A stretch of DNA of 64,000 nucleotides. Origin: Methylococcales bacterium (GTDB lineage Bacteria > Pseudomonadota > Gammaproteobacteria > Methylococcales > Methylomonadaceae). Shown here piece after piece: positions 33,939 through 42,582 of the stretch. A model generated the notes under the pieces. The model had not been told where the DNA came from, ran no database searches, and saw nothing but the letters and a program-made list of their open reading frames with translations. Position 1 is the stretch's first letter, and each line of letters opens with the position of its first letter. Location of the stretch: contig JAPLRR010000086.1 of NCBI GenBank assembly GCA_026399075.1, positions 18,997-82,996 on the forward strand, in the 5' to 3' direction. A program made the translations under genes and the position numbers.

Positions 33939-36735
33939 AAGCTGGATGACCTAGGGCAAGTCGGAAGCCGATGTAGTGGATGCGGAGCACTGGCGTGCCG
34001 TCGTAACGGCTAGCAGAACGAGTGTCCTCGGCGCAGTTAAGCCAAGAACCGCCACGCAGGACACGGGCAGCATCTGTTGCGGAGCCTAGCGGGTCGGTCA
34101 CAGCCCCGCTAGTATAGGAACCATAAGCATCTTGGCACCATTCCCAGACATTGCCGTGCATTTCATACAAGCCCCACAGATTAGGTGGATAGCTTTTAAC
34201 CGCGGCGGTTGCTTCAATCGCCCCATCACCCCACTTATCCCAATCATCCCAAGTGCCACGGTAATTGACCTTGCTTAAAGCCAATTCACCCGCAAAATTA
34301 AAGCTACCTGTCGTCCCTGCCCGACACGCGTACTCCCATTCGGCTTCACTGGGTAAGCGTAGTTGAAGCTCGGGCTGTTTTTGGTTTAAGCGTTTTATCA
34401 TAACTTGGATGTCCTTCCAACTCACGTTCTCCACGGGAAGGCTATCGCCTTTAAACTCACTAGGGTTGATGCCCATCACGGCTGACCAAACGGCTTGGGT
34501 ACAAGCCGTATCCGCCAACCAATAGCCACTACTTAGGCACACGCGATGGCGGGTTTCATCGTTCCTCCGCCCTGGCTCATCTTCGGGTGACCCCATCCAA
34601 AACCCGCTGGGTGGTATCCAGCGTAACCGTTGGGGTATACCTGCCAAGCGCACATCGGTGTAGAGTCCGTAGGCATCGCGGCCTGCGCTATCTGCCCACT
34701 CAGGTTTTAGGCTGCTGCTGTCGGGTAGGGTATCGTGCCAAAACCCGCGTAATACGCCTTGTTGTGCCGATACTACGGGCGGATGCCAATACCAGCGGTA
34801 AACCTGCCCTGCCGCATTTTGGGTTTCGCAATATACACCGTGGCTGTCCACACCTTGCACACTGGCCCAATCCGGTTTATCGGCTTGCACGTCTAAGCTA
34901 AGCTGTTGTGTGCCTAGGTTTAACAGGTGTTCGCCTAGCGGTAAGCTAAACTGATACGGCAGGTCGTGTTCTAGGTTTAGGGTGAGGGTTTGCGTGGCCT
35001 TATCGGCGTCAGGGTAGCTAAGGGTCAGGTGGTTCGTGTTAAGGTTAAAGTGGATGATGGCGGGTGGCTGCGCCCAGTCACTAGACACTGCTTGGGTGCT
35101 TAGGGCTAGCAGCGGCCCTGATTGTTTGAGTGTTACTGTATACGCTTGGGTATGGCGGCTTATATAGGGCAATAGGTCTTTAGGATTAACGCCATCAGGC
35201 CAGGCTATCGGTGTGCCTAAGCGTTGGTGTTGGCGTTGCTTCGCCATTGCCAGCAAGGCTTTATAGGGTTCGCTGGGCTGGCTGCTGGTGGGTTGCCGGG
35301 TTAAATAGCGTTGCGCCCAATGTTCTAAGCCTGCGTGGTCGGGATGCTGTTGGTAGGTTTTAGCCAGCATCTTCATAAAGTTGTCGGTGGCAACGGCAAT
35401 GTCCTCTGGCAAGCTAACGCCTAAACCGATTAGGTTGTGCATGGCTTCAAAATACAGTTCGTCCGGCTGTTGGGCGTGATAAACCCCTAGCCGTTCGACT
35501 AGTTGCGCTTGTTGTAGGGCGGGCAATAGCGTGTAGTGCGATAAAAATTCAGCTTGATAGTCGGCACGGTAGCTGGCGTGCCAGCCCCATTCATCGTCTT
35601 GGGCATTGATGGCGGGGTGTTGCCAGAAAGCGGCTTCGTCGCTGACATCACAGCTGTTTGCGGGTAATAGCTGGCGCACGGCGCGTAACAAGCCCAAATT
35701 ACCGCGCACAGCGGGAAACACTAAGGCCAATAGCCGTGCCGTACTATCAATAGGCATGTCGGTTGGCGGTTCGGCGGGGGCTAACACGGGTTTGAGGGTA
35801 CTGTTATCATCCCAAATAATGCAATCAAAATACGCCAACAAGCGCGGGTCTAGCTGCCGATGGGCGACGGGCAGCAACACTACGGGGCGGATCGCGTGGC
35901 GTTGGAGATGTTGCCCAAACCCCAGCCACGCGTACAGGCTGCGCCGCGATTGGCTATGCAGCCCCAAATCGCTCAGAATGAACAGCGGCGTGTCGGCTTC
36001 GGGGTAAGCCCACGGCTGGCTGCTGGCGAGTCCGGCATGATAGACACTGACGTTAGCGCCGGGCTGGTCTTCGATAAATGCCACGCTTAAGCCTTCGTCA
36101 CCGCGCCAAACGTGCAGTTGTTGGACTACGCGCAAAAAATCGTGGCGATAAGGGTAGTTGCTGTCGTTGATGTCGATTAACACGCGCAGGTTTGGCGACC
36201 AGGTCATGCGTGTGCAGCGAGGGATGGTGCGAATTTGTTGGCCTAGGCTGACGCGTTTGACCAGCGTTTTAATGTCGGGTTTGTGGCTGGCGACGCGGCG
36301 GCTTAACACGCGCAGCAAGCTGGGCAATAAGCGCGACCACGGCACTAAGGGCGGATAAACCGGGATTACGCGGTGGGCTGGTGGGATGCAGGTTTCTCGT
36401 AGTTCAAAATAACTGGGGCTGGCTTCGGCTAGCCACTGGGGCTGTGCTGGTGCGGGTTCGGTATCGCCGGGGCTGATGTCGGTCAGCCGATAATACGCGG
36501 GGGTTTGGGCGGCTGACTTATCGCTAGTGGGCGCGGGAACTGGCGGTGTATAGGCGGGTGGCGCGGTGGGGCTTAAGGATTCAGGCTGTTCTTGCGGGGC
36601 TGGTTTGGGTGTTTTTGGGTCTGGGCTAAAACCCAATAATGCCGCCGATTGGCTGAATGAGCCGTCGGTGATACTGTGCAGACACCATAACAAATCTGCA
36701 CGATAGAGTCGGCTATTGGGCTGTCTAGCGTCCAT
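33937..36735 (-). CDS. large FGE-sulfatase-domain protein (SAV_2336/vWA-like), DGR-like target
   Basis: From ATG 36735 (MDARQPNSRLYRADLLWCLH) the protein has 932 residues, overlapping moxR by 11 bp. After a proline-rich linker comes a degenerate vWA-like region, in the style of SAV_2336 proteins (PNLRVLIDINDSNYPYRHDF; TPLFILSDLGLHSQSRRSLY), then a helical middle, then two copies of a P-x-W-A-x3-G-x-D-x2-G-[VL]-Y module (DKPDWASVQGVDSHGVYCET; LKPEWADSAGRDAYGLYTDV). The last 225 residues are an FGE domain (RLPSEAEWEYACRAG, GNVWEWCQDAYGSY) ending in RVLRGGSW-x7-RSA-x-R-x4-P-x7-GFRLA. Likely the sensor/adaptor of a MoxR-driven conflict system. Variable positions are 33970-34041. Confidence 0.85.
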   Translation of the reverse strand: MDARQPNSRLYRADLLWCLHSITDGSFSQSAALLGFSPDPKTPKPAPQEQPESLSPTAPPAYTPPVPAPTSDKSAAQTPAYYRLTDISPGDTEPAPAQPQWLAEASPSYFELRETCIPPAHRVIPVYPPLVPWSRLLPSLLRVLSRRVASHKPDIKTLVKRVSLGQQIRTIPRCTRMTWSPNLRVLIDINDSNYPYRHDFLRVVQQLHVWRGDEGLSVAFIEDQPGANVSVYHAGLASSQPWAYPEADTPLFILSDLGLHSQSRRSLYAWLGFGQHLQRHAIRPVVLLPVAHRQLDPRLLAYFDCIIWDDNSTLKPVLAPAEPPTDMPIDSTARLLALVFPAVRGNLGLLRAVRQLLPANSCDVSDEAAFWQHPAINAQDDEWGWHASYRADYQAEFLSHYTLLPALQQAQLVERLGVYHAQQPDELYFEAMHNLIGLGVSLPEDIAVATDNFMKMLAKTYQQHPDHAGLEHWAQRYLTRQPTSSQPSEPYKALLAMAKQRQHQRLGTPIAWPDGVNPKDLLPYISRHTQAYTVTLKQSGPLLALSTQAVSSDWAQPPAIIHFNLNTNHLTLSYPDADKATQTLTLNLEHDLPYQFSLPLGEHLLNLGTQQLSLDVQADKPDWASVQGVDSHGVYCETQNAAGQVYRWYWHPPVVSAQQGVLRGFWHDTLPDSSSLKPEWADSAGRDAYGLYTDVRLAGIPQRLRWIPPSGFWMGSPEDEPGRRNDETRHRVCLSSGYWLADTACTQAVWSAVMGINPSEFKGDSLPVENVSWKDIQVMIKRLNQKQPELQLRLPSEAEWEYACRAGTTGSFNFAGELALSKVNYRGTWDDWDKWGDGAIEATAAVKSYPPNLWGLYEMHGNVWEWCQDAYGSYTSGAVTDPLGSATDAARVLRGGSWLNCAEDTRSASRYDGTPVLRIHYIGFRLALGHPA

Positions 36736-37729
36736 AGGCTTTGGGGTATTTGACAAAGGTAAAGTCGGCGATTTTTTCCAGCATAGCTTCTTGTTCGGCA
36801 TCGCCAGTGCCTAACACCGACAAGGCCCTGAGCATGTCCAAATATTCGGCTTGCCCGGGCAGATTGGTGATGCCATGGCGTTTGGCTTCGGTGCGGTCTT
36901 TATATAATTGCTGGGCGGCTAGGGTGCAAATGTTTTTGGAGCAGTGTTTGCCGTAATGCAATAAGCCGCGCTGGATCATTTTGGCTTTAAATGCGTCCTC
37001 GTCGGCGGGCAATTCCAAATTCAGCACCAAGCAACGGCGGACAAACGCGGCGGGCAGTTCGCGCTCTTCGTTAGTTGTGATAATGACTAACGGTGGCACG
37101 TTGTTGTTGCCGCCAACCGTGGTGTTTAGCCACGGGATGCGGATCGCGTTATTGCCCAAGATTTCCAGCAAGCCGTTGGGCAATTCGGCATTGGCTTTGT
37201 CGATTTCATCGATCAACAATACACTGCCATGTTCGGCTTGCCAGCCTTCGGGTTGCTCGGGGATGTTGAGTTGGTATTGGCTGGCGCTATACACAGTGTC
37301 GGCGGATTGCCAACATAAGGCCCACCATAAGGGGCCGGGCGATACATAGCGTTTGCTGTCTAAGGTCGCTTTACGTTGCTTAGCGGTACTGTGCCCCGAC
37401 AAGGATTGCACTTCCGCCAAACGGGCAACGGCATCAAACCGCCACAGCAAGTCTTGGCTTTCGGTGTGGGCAGTTATCACGTCATAAACAAACAAACGCT
37501 TAAGGACTATCGCCGCCGCCCTCGCCAATTGGCTTTTGCCCGTGCCGGGATCGCCACGCAACAATAAAGGCCGACGCGCCGCCAAGGCGGTTTTTAAGGC
37601 GTTCAGGCTGTCGGCATCAAATTCATGATGGGCTTCGGGCCAAGAGCCGTGAGCTTCCAAGGGGATAGTGGTTAAGCCGTTGAGTTTGGCGATGTCTTGG
37701 ATGATTTGATTTTGGATGGCGTTGGTCAT
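36725..37729 (-). CDS. MoxR-type AAA+ ATPase
   Basis: A 334-residue ATPase. Walker A is RGDPGTGKSQLARAAA, Walker B is VLLIDEIDKANAELPNGLLE, sensor 1 is PLVIITTNEERELPAAFVRR with the arginine finger. This is the MoxR/AAA_5 layout seen in chaperone-like ATPases paired with vWA proteins. Its stop is inside the start of the large FGE gene, so the two are translationally coupled. In NTP-dependent bacterial conflict systems a MoxR ATPase works with a vWA-type protein and an effector such as TIR. Confidence 0.9.
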   Translation of the reverse strand: MTNAIQNQIIQDIAKLNGLTTIPLEAHGSWPEAHHEFDADSLNALKTALAARRPLLLRGDPGTGKSQLARAAAIVLKRLFVYDVITAHTESQDLLWRFDAVARLAEVQSLSGHSTAKQRKATLDSKRYVSPGPLWWALCWQSADTVYSASQYQLNIPEQPEGWQAEHGSVLLIDEIDKANAELPNGLLEILGNNAIRIPWLNTTVGGNNNVPPLVIITTNEERELPAAFVRRCLVLNLELPADEDAFKAKMIQRGLLHYGKHCSKNICTLAAQQLYKDRTEAKRHGITNLPGQAEYLDMLRALSVLGTGDAEQEAMLEKIADFTFVKYPKAYGR

Positions 37730-37779
37730 AGGGGTTTAGGTTGTGTGTGGTTAAGAGTTGCTGTGCAGGTCGCCAAGCC

Positions 37780-37928
37780 GGAGTGTAACGGCTTTAGACG
37801 TTGCTGTGCACACTGCGAAACCTTGGGCACAAAGGCTAATGCCCTCAGGCTGAACCATCTCTGCGGTTTTAAACGCTGTAGCCATGGTTTTATTGCGGAC
37901 ACGGCAACGTCTAAAGCCGTTGCACTCC
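37780..37928. repeat. 149-bp element with 25-bp inverted ends, between moxR and the TIR gene
   Basis: Left arm 37780-37804 begins GGAGTGTAACGGCTTTAGAC and right arm 37904-37928 is its reverse complement with a single mismatch. The 99-nt interior has no frame. A related shorter palindrome (arms with GGCTTTAGGCGTC) is at 48520-48591. It may be a small non-autonomous element or a structured leader for the moxR transcript. Confidence 0.7.
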
Positions 37929-37960
37929 AGCAGTCCAGCTGCACTGTGGACAATGTCCGG

Positions 37961-39469
37961 CTATTGGTCTGGGTTTGCTGAGGGATGTTTGCCATTAAAA
38001 GTATTCACGATTTCGTAAAAACGATAAATTTCAGCTTCAAGGTCTTCATCACTCGCCAGATAGGTTGCCGAGTGCTGGCTATTGTTTAACACAATGATAG
38101 GCAGTTCGGGGATGGCTAGCAAAAGTTCTTCCCGCGTTTCAGGACATTTTAACGGGGAATTGCTTGTGTCTTCAGGGCAAATCGATACGACCAAATAATA
38201 GTTCTTTTTCAGCCTATCATCTGCCGTGAGTTCGCTTTTTATCTGCCGACGTAAACGATTAAGGTCATAAGAATCTAAGGTTTCGATGGGGAAAACCTTA
38301 GGCCATAATTTTTTGCCTATGCAATCCACTATATTGGCTTTAATTCCTGGTTCCAGCTCTTCCCCTGGTTCAAATCTAGTCGCATGTTTGCCTACTATCT
38401 TGGCGCTTTTGGTCATGTATTGGGGATAACTTTGCAAGCCATGGGCAGTAGCCACTTCGGCACTTAAATATGTTGTTTGGCCTAAGGTTTTTATACCCGC
38501 TGATTGCTTAAAGACACCATCCTGCAAGCGTTCGGCATCGGAAAGGCTGATCGCCAATAATGACAGGGTGTGCAATAGATGCTCGGCATGGTTAATCAGG
38601 TCATGGGCCGCCTTAAAGTCTTGCTTATGCTCGTATCCCGATAAAATATCGCGCAATACAATCCTCAAATTACTGAAAATTTTGACTTTTTGCTGTTCCA
38701 ATTGCCCTAAGAGTTTCTCGCCCAATTGTGCAGCTGTCGTTTCCGGGGGTAAACGGTGCTGTTTTATAAAGGCTTGCTGTAAGTCAGTTGCCAAGGAAAA
38801 GGTTTTCACTACTTCGTTTAATAGCTCCTGACGAAATTCCACCACATTGATCAAATAATCTGAATCTGGGGATGGCTTGGCCTCGTCACTCAGGATGTCG
38901 GCTGATTTGCTTGGGGAGAATTTGTCCAGCAATTGGCTGTAGTTGTGGTTTTTAAGCGCGGCTAAATCGGTGGTCATCCGATCTGATAAGAAGGTGATAA
39001 ATCCTTCTATATTTTGTGAAAAATCCCTGTAGTTATTGGCCCGTTTTTGCAAATTTGTGGCTGTACCTTGGGGCAAATCCTTTATTTGTTCTTGTGTTTT
39101 AGTCCATTTTTTATGCCAAAGTTTTATCAAACGTGCTTGAAATTTAGCATCGTCGAATTTGCAATCATCCGCAATCAGCACTTGGGTGCGTTCTCTAACA
39201 TTCTTTTCTCTAAAAATATTCAACAGCTCATACATACAGTATTCGCTTTCAAAATACGGCTTGCTGATTATGATAATGATGTTTTCGCCCTTACTTAACA
39301 CATCCATAAATTCGATAAGCGAATCACCGTGGGTGAGCGTATTGACATCCCGGATTAATTCAATGCCACGCGCTTGGCAAAGTTTGCCCAATGTATCGAC
39401 AATTTGGGTTTGGGATTCTATTTCATGTTCATAGGACACAAACACTTTAACGGTTTTTTCCACAGCCAA
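37961..39469 (-). CDS. TIR-domain protein, probable NADase effector
   Basis: A 502-residue protein. Residues about 7-130 are a TIR domain: VKVFVSYEHEIESQTQIVDT, GIELIRDVNTLTHGDSLIEF, IIIIISKPYFESEYCMYELL. The glutamate in CMYELL is at the position of the catalytic residue of NAD-cleaving TIR domains. The remainder is helical with no recognised domain (SLATDLQQAFIKQHRLPPET; NHAEHLLHTLSLLAISLSDA). The start is non-ATG: TTG 39469 or GTG 39463. It precedes moxR and the FGE gene on the same strand, separated by the palindromic element. Predicted role: NAD+ depletion upon recognition by the MoxR/FGE proteins. Confidence 0.85.
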   Translation of the reverse strand: MAVEKTVKVFVSYEHEIESQTQIVDTLGKLCQARGIELIRDVNTLTHGDSLIEFMDVLSKGENIIIIISKPYFESEYCMYELLNIFREKNVRERTQVLIADDCKFDDAKFQARLIKLWHKKWTKTQEQIKDLPQGTATNLQKRANNYRDFSQNIEGFITFLSDRMTTDLAALKNHNYSQLLDKFSPSKSADILSDEAKPSPDSDYLINVVEFRQELLNEVVKTFSLATDLQQAFIKQHRLPPETTAAQLGEKLLGQLEQQKVKIFSNLRIVLRDILSGYEHKQDFKAAHDLINHAEHLLHTLSLLAISLSDAERLQDGVFKQSAGIKTLGQTTYLSAEVATAHGLQSYPQYMTKSAKIVGKHATRFEPGEELEPGIKANIVDCIGKKLWPKVFPIETLDSYDLNRLRRQIKSELTADDRLKKNYYLVVSICPEDTSNSPLKCPETREELLLAIPELPIIVLNNSQHSATYLASDEDLEAEIYRFYEIVNTFNGKHPSANPDQ

Positions 39470-39637
39470 TTCCAGTTACATCAATTAGGTTTACCTAAAG
39501 GATAGTAGAGTCACAAAAATCTGTAAACCCATAGCAACTATTTGTTTGGCGGTGGTGCGGGGGATTTTTGGTGCGGGATTGTTGGCAGAAAGCCCAGAGG
39601 GATTGGGGACGGGCAATGACAGAAAAAATTGGTGTCG

Positions 39638-39664
39638 TGTAGATGCGGATAAATCCGCACCTAC
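39638..39664. repeat. small palindrome TGCGGAT-AA-ATCCGCA
   Basis: Arms GTAGATGCGGAT and ATCCGCACCTAC pair with one mismatch around AA. It lies between the TIR gene and the alpha-E gene and has the look of a common REP unit. Confidence 0.55.
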
Positions 39665-39710
39665 AAGTTTATGGGCAGGTATTGGTGGAGATGTTTTTTA
39701 GGTTTACCCC

Positions 39711-40649
39711 TTATTCAGCCAAATCCCGCAAAAACCAATTTTCTGCGATTTGTCCATGCAAGCCGCCCAGCTTGTTTTGCAGGCCATCCAAAATGCTGCG
39801 CAATTGGGCTTGGGTGGTTTGCCGGGTGTCTATGGCTTGCACATAGCTTTCCAGTTCGACGATGGTTAACGGCAAATCGTTATGGTTAGGCAAGTTGTTG
39901 ATACATTCGGACATGGCGGCTATGCAGCAACCCACCGAGCGCGGCAAATTGGTGTCCAGCAACAAAAAATTCAGCACGTCATCGCCTTTTACCCGGCTGT
40001 GCATTTGCTGGCGGTACATCAACAGCGCATTTAAGGCTTTTAAGATATTCATCCATAATATCGTTTCGTATTGGCGCAGTTCTTCACTACGGGATTCTGA
40101 CAACAGCAAGGAGGCCAAATCCAAAATACGGCTGGTCATATCCGCCCGTTCTATATTCCGCCCCAAGCGGATGAAGCGGTAGGGATGGTTGTGGCTCATA
40201 TAGCCCGACAACAAGCCGGTAAAGCGTTGGCAACCTTTGAGTATTTCATTGAGGAACAATACGCGGCTGCGGCGGTTCATCACATTGTCCAAGTTGTTTT
40301 TGGCAAACAAATACATTTCATTGACTTGTTCCCACGCTTCGTCAGGCAATAACTCGCGTGAGGTGCGGATATTTTCCCGGGCGGCGGTTAATGATGAAAA
40401 CAATGAGCCTTGATAAGTCGGGTCTGCCAATAAAAATTTGGCGATGTTGCGTTCATTGGCGACGTTATTCCGTTCATAGAATTCCTGTTCCGAGGCATTG
40501 ATCAATATCAATTGCTTCCAGCCCATTTCCACGCCCATCGGCAAGTCCATCAGTAAATTCATGTGGACACTGACCAGCCTGGCAATGTTTTCTGTGCGTT
40601 CCAAGTAACGTGCTAGCCAATACAGGCGTTCTGCTGAGCGAGATAACAT
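39711..40649 (-). CDS. alpha-E domain protein (DUF403)
   Basis: A 312-residue all-helical protein. The start MLSRSAERLYWLARYLERTE is the alpha-E family signature; YMSHNHPYRFIRLGRNIERA, then DMTSRILDLASLLL, is also typical. It overlaps the ATP-grasp gene by 1 bp. These two commonly occur with a transglutaminase-like protein, which is absent here. A role in peptide synthesis or modification has been proposed for the family; unproven. Confidence 0.92.
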   Translation of the reverse strand: MLSRSAERLYWLARYLERTENIARLVSVHMNLLMDLPMGVEMGWKQLILINASEQEFYERNNVANERNIAKFLLADPTYQGSLFSSLTAARENIRTSRELLPDEAWEQVNEMYLFAKNNLDNVMNRRSRVLFLNEILKGCQRFTGLLSGYMSHNHPYRFIRLGRNIERADMTSRILDLASLLLSESRSEELRQYETILWMNILKALNALLMYRQQMHSRVKGDDVLNFLLLDTNLPRSVGCCIAAMSECINNLPNHNDLPLTIVELESYVQAIDTRQTTQAQLRSILDGLQNKLGGLHGQIAENWFLRDLAE

Positions 40650-42100
40650 TAGCTGTCCTCCATATTAATAATCCAAGTGTCTTTACTGCCACCCCCTTGT
40701 GAAGAATTGACCACTAAGGAGCCTTTTTTTAATGCGACCCGGGTTAAGCCACCCGCCGTGACAAAGGTATTTTCGCCTTGCAAAATAAACGGGCGCAGAT
40801 CAATATGGCGCGGCTCCAGCTTACCTTTGCACAGGGTTGGTGCAGTTGAGATGGACAAGGTCGGTTGTGCGATATAATTGCGCGGATCATTTTTGATAAT
40901 CTGCCGGAAGCTCTCGACCTCTTTTGCTGTGGCATGGGGCCCCACCAGCATCCCATAGCCGCCAGACTCATTGGCGGGCTTGACGACCAACTCGGCCAGA
41001 TGTTCCATCACATATTCCAAATGGTCTGGGTTACTGCACAAATACGTCGGCACATTCGGCAGTATCGGTTCTTCATTCAGATAGTAACGGATCATGTCCG
41101 GCACATAGGCATAAACGACTTTATCATCGGCAACGCCCGCTCCCGGTGCATTTGCCAAGGCGACATTGCCAGCTTTCCAAGCACGCATCAAGCCAGGCAC
41201 ACCAAGGGTAGAATCTTTGCGGAACACTTCCGGATCAAGAAAATCATCATCGATGCGCCGATAAATGACATCTACCTTTTCCAGCCCTTCAATGGTGCGC
41301 ATATAGACGCAATCATCGTCGTTGACCACCAAGTCATTGCCCTCAACCAGTTGCACGCCCATTTGCTGCGCCAAATAGGCGTGTTCAAAGTACGCCGAAT
41401 TGTAAATGCCGGGGGTCAACACCACGCAGGTGACAGGGCCATCTTGGTGCGGGGCGATCGACAGCAGCATGTCATGTAGGTGCGTGGGGTAATCATCAAT
41501 CGGCAAAATGTCGATGTCTTGCAACAGTTCCGGGAAAACCCGCTTAGTAATGACGCGGTTTTCGAGCATGTAGGACACGCCGGAAGGCACGCGCAGATTG
41601 TCTTCCAGCACATACATGATGCCGTCTTTGTCGCGCACCAAGTCAGTGCCACAAATATTGGCCCACACATTATGGCGGGGCTGCATACCCACGCATTCTT
41701 TGCGGAAGTTTTTTGAGCTGTTGATGATTTCACTCGGCATTTTGCCGGCCTTGATGAATTCCTGCCCGCTATAGACATCGCTAATAAAACAATTTAGTGC
41801 CGTAAGGCGTTGTTTTAGGCCTTTTTCTATTATCCGCCATTCCCTGGCATCAATGATGCGCGGGATAATGTCGAAAGGCCAGGCACGGTCGATATTGCCC
41901 TCATCGCTATAGACCGTAAAGCTAATGCCCATTTCCATAATGGCCAGTTCGGCGGCGATTTTACGTTTGTCTATGTCTTCTTTTTTAAGCGAATCCAAAT
42001 ATTGGCACAATCGGTGGCTAACTGGGCGCGATTGAAATTCAGAATACATTAGCTCGTCGTAAGCTATGTCAGTTTTATAGTTTTTCCAGATCGATTTCAT
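40649..42100 (-). CDS. circularly permuted ATP-grasp protein
   Basis: A 483-residue protein of the DUF404/DUF407 type. Characteristic segments are GIMYVLEDNLRVPSGVSYML, VEGNDLVVNDDCVY-type (VEGNDLVVNDDDCVYMRTIE), VIYRRIDDDFLDPEVFRKDS, VVKPANESGGYGMLVGPHA and the C-terminal HIDLRPFILQGENTFVTAGG. These form the permuted ATP-binding fold, probably catalysing an amide or peptide ligation. Partner of the downstream alpha-E protein. Confidence 0.93.
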   Translation of the reverse strand: MKSIWKNYKTDIAYDELMYSEFQSRPVSHRLCQYLDSLKKEDIDKRKIAAELAIMEMGISFTVYSDEGNIDRAWPFDIIPRIIDAREWRIIEKGLKQRLTALNCFISDVYSGQEFIKAGKMPSEIINSSKNFRKECVGMQPRHNVWANICGTDLVRDKDGIMYVLEDNLRVPSGVSYMLENRVITKRVFPELLQDIDILPIDDYPTHLHDMLLSIAPHQDGPVTCVVLTPGIYNSAYFEHAYLAQQMGVQLVEGNDLVVNDDDCVYMRTIEGLEKVDVIYRRIDDDFLDPEVFRKDSTLGVPGLMRAWKAGNVALANAPGAGVADDKVVYAYVPDMIRYYLNEEPILPNVPTYLCSNPDHLEYVMEHLAELVVKPANESGGYGMLVGPHATAKEVESFRQIIKNDPRNYIAQPTLSISTAPTLCKGKLEPRHIDLRPFILQGENTFVTAGGLTRVALKKGSLVVNSSQGGGSKDTWIINMEDS

Positions 42101-42582
42101 GGCACGTCACTATTGATGTTTAGTTTAAAAAAATTAAGCATGATTAATGCCATATTTAAATTATCAGGTTTTGAGGGAAATTTATGCCCTATCGATTGCC
42201 TAATTTTAATGTGTGGTGATCTAGCCTCAGCTGCAATTCCTGTTATCGTCGGCCAAACCCAGATTCTGACATGGACAACTGCCCCTTAGTTTAAGCTAAC
42301 GGCCAATTATTTACTGATAATTAGCGAGGTATTTACGGTAAAGGCGGGCTCAACCCCGGCTGACTCTGCTTTCCACCACCTTTGCAGGCCATCCCTAACG
42401 GAAGAAGCTGTAATGGGATTACTGATTAGCGGGTGCACTTGGATAAGCCGTGGTTTTTACCCACCTCCGTACATCCACAAATAAGCCAAAACCCTAGAAA
42501 ATTTAATCAAAGTATCCTATTACTCTTATTTTTTTTATGTTATCTTTGCCAGTATAAGTTAGACACTAAACGGGCTAAAAAA
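42101..42582. other. 482-bp intergenic region, no gene recognised
   Basis: Lies between the divergent ATP-grasp gene and the exported protein gene. The frame of the latter extends upstream to 42433, but those codons give QISQNPRKFNQS-type sequence lacking a signal and are unlikely to be translated. A T-rich tract (42528-42536) precedes the start region. Confidence 0.4.
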
